The notes beneath the pieces are model-generated. The model ran no database searches. It was not told the DNA's origin and saw only the letters and a list, made by a program, of their open reading frames with translations. From Actinoplanes sichuanensis (GTDB taxonomy: Bacteria; Actinomycetota; Actinomycetes; Mycobacteriales; Micromonosporaceae), in contig NZ_AP028461.1 in assembly GCF_033097365.1 (NCBI RefSeq), forward strand, positions 4,588,001-4,652,000: a stretch of DNA of 64,000 bases, read 5' to 3'. Shown here piece by piece: positions 31,913-41,581 of the stretch. Both the position numbers and the translations under genes were made by a program. Each line of letters starts with the position of its first letter. The first letter of the stretch is position 1.

Positions 31913-34900
31913 TCAGTCGGCCAGCAGGTTCCTCAGCAGCGGACCCCACTTCAGCAGCCCGGAATCGGGTTCGAGGATGGACTGGTGGTCTTCGTCCTCG
32001 GCGACGAAGAACGCATAGTCGCTCAGGTGGCCGTCCCATCCCAGCGCGTCCTCACGGCCCACCTCCGCCAGCCGGGGCGTGTGGGTCGCGGAGGACGCGA
32101 TCACGAGCGCCTCGACGTCGAGAATGCCCAGCGTCGGAGTCGACGTCAGCACGTCACAACGACGGCCGGCCGTCTCGACGGCCTTCAACTGCTTCGCGTC
32201 GGCGAGCAACTCGTTGAACGCCTCCTCACCGAAGGCCTTGCGCATCTCGTCGCGCATCGACTCGGCGGATCCCGGTCGTACGAGCAGTTCCGTCGAGTTC
32301 TCCGAACCGGCGGGCATGGCGTCCACGATCACCAGCGGTCCGACGCGTTCGCCTCGGGCGAGGAGTTGACGCGCCACGGCGAACATGATGTGTGCGCCAT
32401 AGGACCACCCCAGCAGCTCGTACGGCCCGGACGGCTGCAAACCCTGGATGACATCGGCATAGGTGTCCGCGAGGTCCGCAAGGTCATCGAACTCGACGTC
32501 CAGGCCGGCGATCGCGGGATCATCGAGACCGACCAACCCTACCTCGGGCGGGAGATACCTCGCCAGCTCCGAATACATGGACGAGGCACCGAACTTCGGA
32601 TGCGCGCAGAACAGGGTGCGGCCGTTCAGAGATGGCGTGAACCGGGTCACGATCGCGGTGATGTCGACATTCGGATCCGCATCCGGATGCATCTTCGCGT
32701 CGACGACCGAACTCAGCTCGCCGATCGTCGACGCGGTGATGACATCCCGCATCGCGATGGTCACCGGGAACGTGCGGTTCATCTGCGAGGCGAGCCGCAT
32801 CGCCGCGAGCGAATGCCCACCCAACCGGAAGAAGTCGTCGCCCGCACCCAGCACCAGTCCCTCATCGAGGTCCAGCACCGCACGGAAGACCGCGGCCACC
32901 GCGAACTCCGTATCCGACTCGAGCGCCCGACCCATGCCGACTCCGGCCGCGGCCACGTCGGCCGGCGGCAACGCTCGGCGGTCCAACTTTCCCGTCGGGG
33001 TCAGAGGGAAGGAATCCACCGCGACGAGGGCCGCCGGGATCATGTAGTCCGGCAGATACGTGGCCAGGTGGCTACGCAACGACTCACTGATGTCGAGGTC
33101 CGCCGTGGTGATGTAGTACGCGGCCAGTTGAAGCCCGGTGGAATGCTGGAAAGCCACCACCTCGGCGCGCGTGATCCCGGGGAACTTCTGCACCACGTCC
33201 CGGATCTCGTCCGGCTCGATGCGATAACCGCGAATCTTGATCTGCTCGTCGGCACGACCGAGGTAGTCGATCATCCCGTCGTCCTTCCACCGGGCGAGGT
33301 CTCCGGTGCGATACATGCGTTGCGCCGGCTCCCACGGACAGGCGACGAAACGCTCGGCGGTCAGCGCCGACTGGCCCCAATATCCGCGCGCCGTACCGTC
33401 ACCGGCCAGGTAGAGCTCACCGGCCACACCGGGAAGGGCCGGTTGCAGGTTCTCATCGAGGATGTACGCCCGCGTGTTGAAGATCGGCGTGCCGACACTC
33501 GAGGTGGTGCTGTCGGCCAGATCGGCACCGAGAGCATTGATGGTGTACTCGGTGGGTCCGTAGAGGTTGTACGACTCGACTCCGGGTGCGTCGCGCAGCT
33601 GTTGCCACAGCCGATCGGGAACCGCCTCGCCACCGAGGGAGACGAACACGACACCGGGCGCATCGGACAACACCGACCGGCCGGCCGGCCGGTCCCGCTC
33701 CAGCAGGCCCTCCTCGACCAACAGCTGCCCGTACGACGGGGTCACATCGAACCCGTCCATCCGCACGTCGTCATAGTGAGCCAGCAGCCGCTGATGATCG
33801 CGCCGCATCTCCTCGTCGATGACGTGCACCTCGTGCCCGTTCAGGAGCCAGAACAGCTGCTCCCACGAGGCGTCGAAGGAGAACGACGTCGTGTGTGCGA
33901 TCTTCATCCGGCGCCCGCGCTGGTGGTCCACCACCCGATCGAAGATCTTCTCGACGTGGTTGAAGTACATGTTCGTCAGTCCGCGGTAACCGACGGCGAC
34001 GCCCTTGGGCCGTCCGGTGGTACCCGAGGTGAAGATGATGTAGGCGAGGTTGTCGAGCGAGATCTGCCCGCCTCGTTCTGCCGGCGTGATCGGATCGGTG
34101 GCGATCTGCGCGAGACGTTCCACCACCGGCGCGGACTCCAGGTTGATCACCTTACCGACGGTGCCGGTGAGCCGGTTCACGTCGCGGTCGGTCACCAGGG
34201 TGACGGTCGGCTCGGCGATCTCGATCATGTAGCCGATCCGTTCGTCCGGTAGTTCGCTGTCCACCGGAACGTAGGCGGCTCCGATGGCGAACACCGCGAA
34301 CATCGCGATGACCGTACGCTCGTCGCGCGGCAGCAGCAGGGCGACCCGATGCTCCGGGCGTACTCCCTCGTCGAGCAGCAGACGGGCGTAGCGATTCACC
34401 TCGGCGGAGAACTCCACGAAGGTGAACACACGATCGCCGGCCACCAGCGCCGTCTCCGATCCGGACAGCCGTACCTGCCGGTCCAGCAACTCGGCGACCG
34501 TGACCGGTTCGATGTCACGGACGAGATCAGCGGCGATACCGGTATGCGGGGCAGCCTCGTCCGGCAACAGGGCGGACACCATACCGACCGGCTCGTCGAG
34601 CCGACGAGTGAGAGCAAGCAGCACCTGGACGTAGCGTTTGAGCAACAGCTCCGCAGCCGGGGCGCCGAAAACGTCCCGGCGATAGGACAGGCGAACATGC
34701 ACGGTCGCCGCCCCGTCGCGTTCTTCCGGGTCGACCGCGAACGTCACGGGGTAGTGCGTCGCGTCATCGACCTTCGCGCCGACGACCTGTAGCCCGGCCG
34801 TGTCTTTCCCGGCAGCCTTGCCGAGCGGCACGTTCTGCACCACGAACAGCGTGTCGAACAGAACAGGAACGCCGGCATTGGTCTGGATCTGGGTCAGAGT

Positions 34901-37900
34901 GGCTTGCGGATGGTCGATGACGAGCAACTGCTCGGACTGAACCCGGGCGAGCAACTCCCGATTCGTTTCGAACGGGGGCACGCTCACCCGCATCGGGACC
35001 GTGTTGAACAGCAGCCCGATGATGCGGTCGGCGTCGGGCAGGGACGGCGGCCGACCGGAGACGGTGTTGCCGAAGACGACGTCGTTGCTGCCGGTGAGTC
35101 GGCTGAGCGCGATCCCCCAGGCGGTCTGCAGCACAGTGCCCACCGTGACCTTGGCGTCTCGTGCGGTGCCGAACACCATCGCGGCCTCTGCCGGGCTGAG
35201 GTCGAGGTGGAGTTCACCGGTCTCGCCCTGTGCATCACCGAGGTCGACGAAGTCCGGGCACAGCAACGTCGGACCGGTCAGTTCGGCGAGGTAGCCGTCC
35301 CAGGCGCGATAGGCGGTCGCGGGATCCTGGTCGTCGACCCAGTCCAGGTACGAGCGGAACGACGCCGGCCGCACGCGGTCGACGTAGCCGTCATCGGCGT
35401 AGATGCTGAAGATCTCGTCGAACACCGCGTTGATCGACCAGCCGTCCAGCAGGATGTGCTCGAAACTCATGACCAGAATCCACGAGTGGTGGCCGATTTC
35501 GAGCAGCGTGAACCGGATCAGCGGCGGGACCTCGAAGTCGAACGGCTCACCCCGCTCGGCAGCCAGGAACTGCTCCACATCGACGCCGCGGCCACTCCAG
35601 TCGGTCGATCGGATGACCCGCACCGGAACTTTGACACCGGACGGGATCACCTGCACGTCCCCGGGCGGAACGAACGCCGCCTGCAGGTTGGGGTGCCGGT
35701 CCATCGCGCTGGCGATGGAGTTCGTCATCCGCTGCGGGTCGACGTCTCCCGCGATCTGCCGGGTGATCTGCGAGACGTAGGTGTTGTGGTCGTCGGATTC
35801 CTGGGACCGCAAGAGGTGGTAGAACAGTCCGCGTTGCAACGGGGCCAGCGGAAGGATCTGGGCGTCGTACCCGTAGCGGGCACGGATGGACTCCTCTTCG
35901 GCGGGCGTCAACGCGACCCGGTCGGCGCGACGCAGCGTGAACGCGTCGCGAGGTTCGTGGCCGGCAACGGGGACTCCGACGCCGACGATCGCGTCGGTGA
36001 TGGCAGCGGCCAGTGCACTCGTGTCGACATCAACGGTGTCCGCCGACTCCACCCAGACGCGGACCTCACGACCGGCCAGGTGGACCTGGATGCCGAGTCC
36101 GTCCTCCGGTACGCCCACACCCGCGGCGGGCTCGGTGATCAGCTCCGCTCGGCTACGGAACACACCCACCCGGATCCGCGGGGTCGGCAGATCATCGAAG
36201 AAGCGGCTGAACCGGGGGTGCCCGGCCAGCGCGGCGTATTCGGCCGCTCGTTCCGGGCTCAGTCCGAGGACTCCCCCATCGTCGACAAGGACGGGGAATC
36301 TGCGCGTCATCAGGGGACCGTCGGACTCGTGGAACTCCACGAGCAGATCACCGTCAGCGATTCCGGCCAAGGCCGTGGCCACAGCCGTCAGCACGACGGA
36401 CGGCAGGGAGGTTTCGTCTGCGGCGGGAACCGGTCGTTCAGCCGTGCCGGCGTGCGCGTCCGAGCCGCCTCGCTGCCGCAGCACCGTGTCGGCCGCATCC
36501 GCGAGCCGGTCTACCCAATCCTCCCAGAACGGATCGTCGAGGACCGCCGCCAACTCGTCGTCCTTGTATCCCGCCGCGGCCGACGTGGACGGGGTGACGA
36601 CCATCGGAATCTTCGCCTCATAGGCGGTGACCAGCTCGGGGAGCCTCTTCGCGACCGCATCCAGCATCTCCGGATTTCCGGTCTCGGCGACCAGTTCACC
36701 GGTGCCGCCGTCGCTGATCGCCAGTCGCAAGGCGAGGCTCGCGCCCGACAGGGCGTGACTGACATGGTCGATCGCCGCCCGCCAGAGCGGTGCCACGCTG
36801 ATGTCGAAATCCTCGAGCGGCAGACGGAAACGGCGAGTGTCACCGACGCTGTCGCCGGCTCTGGCCCGGCCCTCGTCGCCGGCACGGACGATCTGGGCGA
36901 GTTGCTTGACGGTCAGATCCGGGTGCCGGGATCCGAGCACGAGGAAGCGCACCGTGTTCCGGAGCAGTCGTGACGTGGTCTCCGCCGAGAACAACTCGCG
37001 GGCCGCGTTCAGATTGATGCCGTAGGCCCCGCCGTCCAGTCTCTCGATACTCGACACCAGATCGAACAGCGCGGGCTGAGCGGCCAGCGGGCCGTCCGCG
37101 GTGGTCGAGGCGTAGTTGGTGAGCGGCCACGCCGCACTCGGCTCTCCTCCGCGATCCACGTAGGCGGCCATCACCTGGAACAGCGGACTGATCCCGACCT
37201 GCCGCGGCGGGTTCACCGCCTCGACGACGCGCTCGAACGGAACGAGTTTGTGGTCGGCGGCTTCGAGCATGCGATCGCGGCAATGGAGCAGCGCCGGTAC
37301 GAAGCCGGCTTCGGCGTCGATGTCGGCGCGCACCACGACGGTGTTCACGAAGTACCCGATCAGGTCGTGCAACTCGGGCTGGTCACGCAGACTGGCCGGA
37401 GTGCCGATGGGAACGGTGTCGCCTGCCCCTTCGTCCCACAGCGCCAGGGAGAACGCCGCGATCAACGCCTGAAGCGGTGTCGCCCTGTGTTCGACCAGAA
37501 GTTCGTCGATCTTGGCCGTCTCATCGCCGGTGAGCGGCATGGTCGCCGGCCGGATGGTCCGCTCTTCGGAGACGTCACGTGGCTGGTCGAGAGGCAGGAC
37601 GGTCTCCGTCGGGAGCCCCGACAGCATGTCTCGCCAGTACTGCAGGTCCGACTGATAGCGAGACCCCGGATCCTTCCGGTCGCCCAGGACATGCCGCTGC
37701 CAGACCGCGAAGTCGGCATACTGCGTCGGTAGGGGCTCGACTTCAGTGCGATCGCCGGTAGCCGCTTGGAGGTAGAACTCGTTCAGCTCACGGAAGAGGA
37801 CCCCGAAGGAATCCGCGTCGGTGATGATGTGGTGCCCATAGGCGACGAGGACGTCGCCACCAGAGTGGCGCAGCAGATGAAACTTCAGCCCGAACTCGGA

Positions 37901-40900
37901 GGTGAAGTCGAGCGGCAGTGCGGCAACCCGGGCGATCTCGTCACCGAGCAGCTCGGAATCGACGTCCTCGACCTCCAGGACCCTGGTGTCGTCGTCGGGT
38001 GCCGGACAGATGATCTGGCGCAGTGATGAGGTCTCCTCGTCCGGCACGAGGATCGTACGCAAGATCTCGTGACGCGCGACGATCCGACGGATCGCCGTCT
38101 CCAAAGCATCCCGTTGCAGCCGCTGACCCGCCTGCAGCACGATTTCAGTCCGATAGACCGAACGTCCCGCGATCTGCTCGGTGAACCAGAGTGCTTGTTG
38201 TCCGTAGGAGACGGGGAGGACGGCGGGGCGTGGTAGGTCGCCGATTCGTTTGTCCGACGTTGCGGTGCCGGTCGCCTCGGTGGTGTCGGCGATGACGGCG
38301 AGTTCGCTGATCCGCGGGTGGTCGAAGACGTCGCGGAGGGTGAGTGCGGTGCCGAGCTGGGCGTTGGCGCGGGCGACGACCCGGGTCGCGAGCAGTGAGT
38401 GTCCGCCGAGGCTGAAGAAGTCGCTGTCGACACCGAGATCGATGTCCTCGCCGAGGTGCAGCACGTCACGGAAGATTCCCGCGAGGGCGATCTCGGTGTC
38501 GGTCTCCGGCCGCCTGCCGTCGGCGGCACCCGCGGTCAGATCCGGCTGCGGCAGCGCACGGCGATCCAGCTTCCCGTTCGCGGTGACCGGGAACCGATCC
38601 AGGCGCGTGAACGTGGTGGGCAGCATGTAATCCGGCAACGACCGTGCCAGATGGTCACGCAACGCGTCGACCGGCACCATTTCCCCGACCGTGGTCACGT
38701 AGGCCGCGAGGTACTTCCCACCTGCCGGATGATCCAACGCGAGGACCGCGGCACTCGACACGTCGGGGTGTTGTTCGAGGACGGTACGGATCTCGTCGAG
38801 TTCGATCCGGAACCCACGGATCTTCACCTGGTCATCACTACGACCCAGGTACTCCAGTTGCCCCTGCGGGTTCCATCGCACCACATCACCGGTGCGATAC
38901 AACCGGGCACCGCGGTCGCTGAACGGGTCGGCCACGAACCGGCCGGCCGTCAGACCCGGACGACCGACATAGCCGTCCGCGAGTTGCACCCCACCCAGGT
39001 AGAGCTCACCCGCCACCCCGACCGGCACCGGACGCAACCACCCGTCCAGAACATGCGCGGTCGTATTCGCCACCGGCACACCGATCGCAGTACCGCCGGT
39101 CACGACCGTCGCCGTGCCGTCACCGGTGACCTCGGTCGAACCGTAGAAGTTGTGCAACACCGCCCGCGGCGAAACCGACCGCATGCCCTTCGCGGTACCG
39201 GCGGTGAGCGCCTCACCAGAGGAGACCCACGACCGAACCGACGCCAACGCCACAGACGCCCCGTCGTGACGGACCAGGACATCGGCCAGACTCGGCACCG
39301 TCAACAGATGCGTCACCCGGTGTCGGGCGATCGTGTCGAGCAGACCGGCCGGATCCTGCGCGGTCTCCGCGACCACGATGCGAGCACCCGCGACCATCGG
39401 CCCGAACAACTCGGTCACCGCGTCGACGAAACCCACACCACTCTTCGACAGCGCCACACTGTCAGCGGTGTAGTCCAGCACCCGGCCGCCCCATGCGAGC
39501 CTGTTGACCAGAGCACGATGTGTCAGAACGACGCCCTTCGGATCACCCGTCGTGCCCGAGGTGAAGATCACCACCGCTGCGTCGAGACCGCTCAACGGCC
39601 TCGACAACACCGGGGCGTCCTGATGTTCCGGCACACGTCCCTGCCATTCAGCAGTGTGCCGGTCGGTGATCACCAGCGCGGGCGCGGCGTCGTCCAGGAT
39701 GCGTTCGATACGCGCTGCGGGATACTCCGGATCGATCGGTACGTAGGCCGCTCCCGCGCGGAGCACCGCGGTCAGCACCACCACCAGATCGACCGAGCGC
39801 GTCATGACGACCGCGACCCGGTCCCCGATCCGCACCCCCTGATCGATCAGAAGGTGGGCGAACGCGTTGACCCGCGCATCGAACCGGCCATAGGTCAGTT
39901 CGACACCGTCGGCGACGACCGCGACGGCATCCGGATCCGCCGCGACCCGAGCGCGCACCAGTTCATCCACCGTCACCGGCGCGACATCGAGCATCTCGCC
40001 CCGCACCCACGACGGGTCCGGACCGTCGGCATCAGATGCCAACTGGTGCAGGGTCAGACCCGACGCCCCGTCGAGAACGGCGTTGAGGAAACGGCTGAAC
40101 TGCTCGGCGTGCCGCACGGGCTCGCCCGAAGCGGTGCCGGTGGACAACTCCAGCCGGATTCCGGAGTCCGGATCGCGGTAGACCGCGAGGTCGAGTGATC
40201 CGACCGGTCCGGTACTGATCGTTTCAGAGATCGCGACGACATCGCCAAGCCGCGGAGTCGATTCGAAAAGCCGGATATTGATCGTCGGGAGGCCCAGATA
40301 GGACCCTTGACCGCTCGGCCACAAACGAGCGAGCTGATGATCCTCGACAGTCGTGTGACGCCGGGAAGTCGTCAACTGCCCCGCGACGGCCTCGACCACG
40401 TCGGCGAAATTCTGATAAGGGCTGATCTCGGTGACGACCGGAATCGCCCGCGAGCGCGCGCTCGGTGTCCGCAACGACTCCCGGTCGTCACGCAACATCA
40501 GCGGAACCCGGACCGCCACGCAGTCACGACCCTCGACCAGCGCGGTATACACACCCCACAACGCGATCAGGGAATCCGTCCACGACACCCGCGCCGCCCG
40601 GGCGAACTGCTGAACCCTCGCATAGGCGTCACCGGGAAGCGGGACGACAACCGGCCGACTCGCCGATACGAAAACCTCCGACAAACCTTCCACGGGCTCG
40701 TGACCTGCAGAACCGACACCGAGGACGCCATCCCAATAGGCGACACCCTCATCAAGCCCGTTGCCGTCGGTGACGTTTTTCAGACTCCCGAACCAGCGGT
40801 CCGGAACCGCATCACCGGCCCGCTGCGCGGTGTAGACCTCGGCGACACGGCGAATGAAAAGAGAAATGCTGTAACCGTCGACGAGCAGGATATCGGTGAT

Positions 40901-41305
40901 CAGGATCCACGCCCACGTGCCGTTCTCCCGGCGAATCAGGGTCGAGGAGGTCGCCGGTTCACCGCCGGCCGACGGCTCGGCCAACTGCTCGCGGGCCAGC
41001 ATCCGGATCTGGTCGTCACTATGACCGGCATCGACGACCTCAGTCGACAGAGTCAATGCGGTGTCGACGTACTGGAAAGGAACGCCACTCTCGTCTCCGA
41101 AACGCACTCGCAGCGCGTCGGTCTCCGCGAAAACAGCACCCACCGACGCCACGAAAACGGCCGGATCGACCACACCGTCCAACCACAACAACTGGCCGGC
41201 ACGAAACACCGAGGGCTCCGGCGCAAGCCGCCGAGCCACCCAGTTACCACGCTGACTCGCAGTCAACTCCACACGATCAGAAGCCGTCAACGGAAGCACA
41301 CCCAC
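31913..41305 (-). CDS. siderophore NRPS1: C*-A(beta-Ala)-PCP-C-(degenerate C/E)-C-A(hOrn-like)-PCP-TE
   Basis: A 3130-residue NRPS with GTG start after AGAGAAG. Approximate domains: C* 1-430, A1 445-930, PCP1 near 967 (FFSLGGHSLLA), C 1025-1460 (HHIITDA), a degenerate C/E-like region 1480-1810, C 1815-2250 (EHILLDG), A 2265-2770, PCP near 2827 (FFRLGGHSLAA), TE 2885-3130 (GWSYGAH). In C* the HHxxxDG site reads DILLVDG, so the catalytic His is lost. The A1 code, aligned by hand to GrsA, is V-D-T-L-V-S-F-G-D-K, close to the beta-Ala code. The last A code is D-A-E-D-V-L-L-I-N-K, similar to N5-hydroxy-ornithine codes. As the only chain with a TE, it should finish the siderophore. Confidence 0.93.
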   Translation of the reverse strand: MGVLPLTASDRVELTASQRGNWVARRLAPEPSVFRAGQLLWLDGVVDPAVFVASVGAVFAETDALRVRFGDESGVPFQYVDTALTLSTEVVDAGHSDDQIRMLAREQLAEPSAGGEPATSSTLIRRENGTWAWILITDILLVDGYSISLFIRRVAEVYTAQRAGDAVPDRWFGSLKNVTDGNGLDEGVAYWDGVLGVGSAGHEPVEGLSEVFVSASRPVVVPLPGDAYARVQQFARAARVSWTDSLIALWGVYTALVEGRDCVAVRVPLMLRDDRESLRTPSARSRAIPVVTEISPYQNFADVVEAVAGQLTTSRRHTTVEDHQLARLWPSGQGSYLGLPTINIRLFESTPRLGDVVAISETISTGPVGSLDLAVYRDPDSGIRLELSTGTASGEPVRHAEQFSRFLNAVLDGASGLTLHQLASDADGPDPSWVRGEMLDVAPVTVDELVRARVAADPDAVAVVADGVELTYGRFDARVNAFAHLLIDQGVRIGDRVAVVMTRSVDLVVVLTAVLRAGAAYVPIDPEYPAARIERILDDAAPALVITDRHTAEWQGRVPEHQDAPVLSRPLSGLDAAVVIFTSGTTGDPKGVVLTHRALVNRLAWGGRVLDYTADSVALSKSGVGFVDAVTELFGPMVAGARIVVAETAQDPAGLLDTIARHRVTHLLTVPSLADVLVRHDGASVALASVRSWVSSGEALTAGTAKGMRSVSPRAVLHNFYGSTEVTGDGTATVVTGGTAIGVPVANTTAHVLDGWLRPVPVGVAGELYLGGVQLADGYVGRPGLTAGRFVADPFSDRGARLYRTGDVVRWNPQGQLEYLGRSDDQVKIRGFRIELDEIRTVLEQHPDVSSAAVLALDHPAGGKYLAAYVTTVGEMVPVDALRDHLARSLPDYMLPTTFTRLDRFPVTANGKLDRRALPQPDLTAGAADGRRPETDTEIALAGIFRDVLHLGEDIDLGVDSDFFSLGGHSLLATRVVARANAQLGTALTLRDVFDHPRISELAVIADTTEATGTATSDKRIGDLPRPAVLPVSYGQQALWFTEQIAGRSVYRTEIVLQAGQRLQRDALETAIRRIVARHEILRTILVPDEETSSLRQIICPAPDDDTRVLEVEDVDSELLGDEIARVAALPLDFTSEFGLKFHLLRHSGGDVLVAYGHHIITDADSFGVLFRELNEFYLQAATGDRTEVEPLPTQYADFAVWQRHVLGDRKDPGSRYQSDLQYWRDMLSGLPTETVLPLDQPRDVSEERTIRPATMPLTGDETAKIDELLVEHRATPLQALIAAFSLALWDEGAGDTVPIGTPASLRDQPELHDLIGYFVNTVVVRADIDAEAGFVPALLHCRDRMLEAADHKLVPFERVVEAVNPPRQVGISPLFQVMAAYVDRGGEPSAAWPLTNYASTTADGPLAAQPALFDLVSSIERLDGGAYGINLNAARELFSAETTSRLLRNTVRFLVLGSRHPDLTVKQLAQIVRAGDEGRARAGDSVGDTRRFRLPLEDFDISVAPLWRAAIDHVSHALSGASLALRLAISDGGTGELVAETGNPEMLDAVAKRLPELVTAYEAKIPMVVTPSTSAAAGYKDDELAAVLDDPFWEDWVDRLADAADTVLRQRGGSDAHAGTAERPVPAADETSLPSVVLTAVATALAGIADGDLLVEFHESDGPLMTRRFPVLVDDGGVLGLSPERAAEYAALAGHPRFSRFFDDLPTPRIRVGVFRSRAELITEPAAGVGVPEDGLGIQVHLAGREVRVWVESADTVDVDTSALAAAITDAIVGVGVPVAGHEPRDAFTLRRADRVALTPAEEESIRARYGYDAQILPLAPLQRGLFYHLLRSQESDDHNTYVSQITRQIAGDVDPQRMTNSIASAMDRHPNLQAAFVPPGDVQVIPSGVKVPVRVIRSTDWSGRGVDVEQFLAAERGEPFDFEVPPLIRFTLLEIGHHSWILVMSFEHILLDGWSINAVFDEIFSIYADDGYVDRVRPASFRSYLDWVDDQDPATAYRAWDGYLAELTGPTLLCPDFVDLGDAQGETGELHLDLSPAEAAMVFGTARDAKVTVGTVLQTAWGIALSRLTGSNDVVFGNTVSGRPPSLPDADRIIGLLFNTVPMRVSVPPFETNRELLARVQSEQLLVIDHPQATLTQIQTNAGVPVLFDTLFVVQNVPLGKAAGKDTAGLQVVGAKVDDATHYPVTFAVDPEERDGAATVHVRLSYRRDVFGAPAAELLLKRYVQVLLALTRRLDEPVGMVSALLPDEAAPHTGIAADLVRDIEPVTVAELLDRQVRLSGSETALVAGDRVFTFVEFSAEVNRYARLLLDEGVRPEHRVALLLPRDERTVIAMFAVFAIGAAYVPVDSELPDERIGYMIEIAEPTVTLVTDRDVNRLTGTVGKVINLESAPVVERLAQIATDPITPAERGGQISLDNLAYIIFTSGTTGRPKGVAVGYRGLTNMYFNHVEKIFDRVVDHQRGRRMKIAHTTSFSFDASWEQLFWLLNGHEVHVIDEEMRRDHQRLLAHYDDVRMDGFDVTPSYGQLLVEEGLLERDRPAGRSVLSDAPGVVFVSLGGEAVPDRLWQQLRDAPGVESYNLYGPTEYTINALGADLADSTTSSVGTPIFNTRAYILDENLQPALPGVAGELYLAGDGTARGYWGQSALTAERFVACPWEPAQRMYRTGDLARWKDDGMIDYLGRADEQIKIRGYRIEPDEIRDVVQKFPGITRAEVVAFQHSTGLQLAAYYITTADLDISESLRSHLATYLPDYMIPAALVAVDSFPLTPTGKLDRRALPPADVAAAGVGMGRALESDTEFAVAAVFRAVLDLDEGLVLGAGDDFFRLGGHSLAAMRLASQMNRTFPVTIAMRDVITASTIGELSSVVDAKMHPDADPNVDITAIVTRFTPSLNGRTLFCAHPKFGASSMYSELARYLPPEVGLVGLDDPAIAGLDVEFDDLADLADTYADVIQGLQPSGPYELLGWSYGAHIMFAVARQLLARGERVGPLVIVDAMPAGSENSTELLVRPGSAESMRDEMRKAFGEEAFNELLADAKQLKAVETAGRRCDVLTSTPTLGILDVEALVIASSATHTPRLAEVGREDALGWDGHLSDYAFFVAEDEDHQSILEPDSGLLKWGPLLRNLLAD

Positions 41306-41383
41306 TTCTCTTGAGACCAGACCGAGCCAACCGAGGCAACGATCGCTAGAACCCCAACGAAGGGTAGGCTAACCTTGCACGGT
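38184..41383. repeat. long direct repeat, copy 1 (NRPS1 first module plus promoter)
   Basis: About 3.2 kb covering the NRPS1 promoter with iron box, C*, A1, PCP1 and the linker is near-identical to 52498-55713 of NRPS2 in the same orientation. Identity is mosaic: long runs without visible change alternate with diverged patches (for example near 39355-39420 and 39600-39650). Edges are read by eye, within about 20 bp. Confidence 0.85.
41359..41377. promoter_or_regulatory. iron box between divergent NRPS1 and the ABC exporter operon
   Basis: The dyad around GGGTAGGCTAACCTT matches the DtxR consensus at 14 of 19 positions, the weakest of the set. It lies 54 bp ahead of NRPS1 and about 205 bp ahead of the first ABC gene, so control of NRPS1 is more certain than of the exporter. 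Confidence 0.7.
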
Positions 41384-41581
41384 GCCACCACCCATCCCGC
41401 CATCCGAGCGAGGAGACGCGTCCATCAGGTACGACAATCGCCCCGCGACCACGGCCCGTCCATGTTCGATCCCGGACGGGTCGTTCCCACTCTCCGGAGC
41501 CCACCGGCGGCGAGTGTGGACGGCTGCGGCATGCACGCAGCACACCGGCGTCCCACTGCTTGACACGGACCGGAGACGGCC

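Noticed and set aside
31985..40198. Long plus-strand ORFs across NRPS1
   Set aside because: They are His/Arg/Asp-rich complements of NRPS coding sequence without motifs or ribosome sites.
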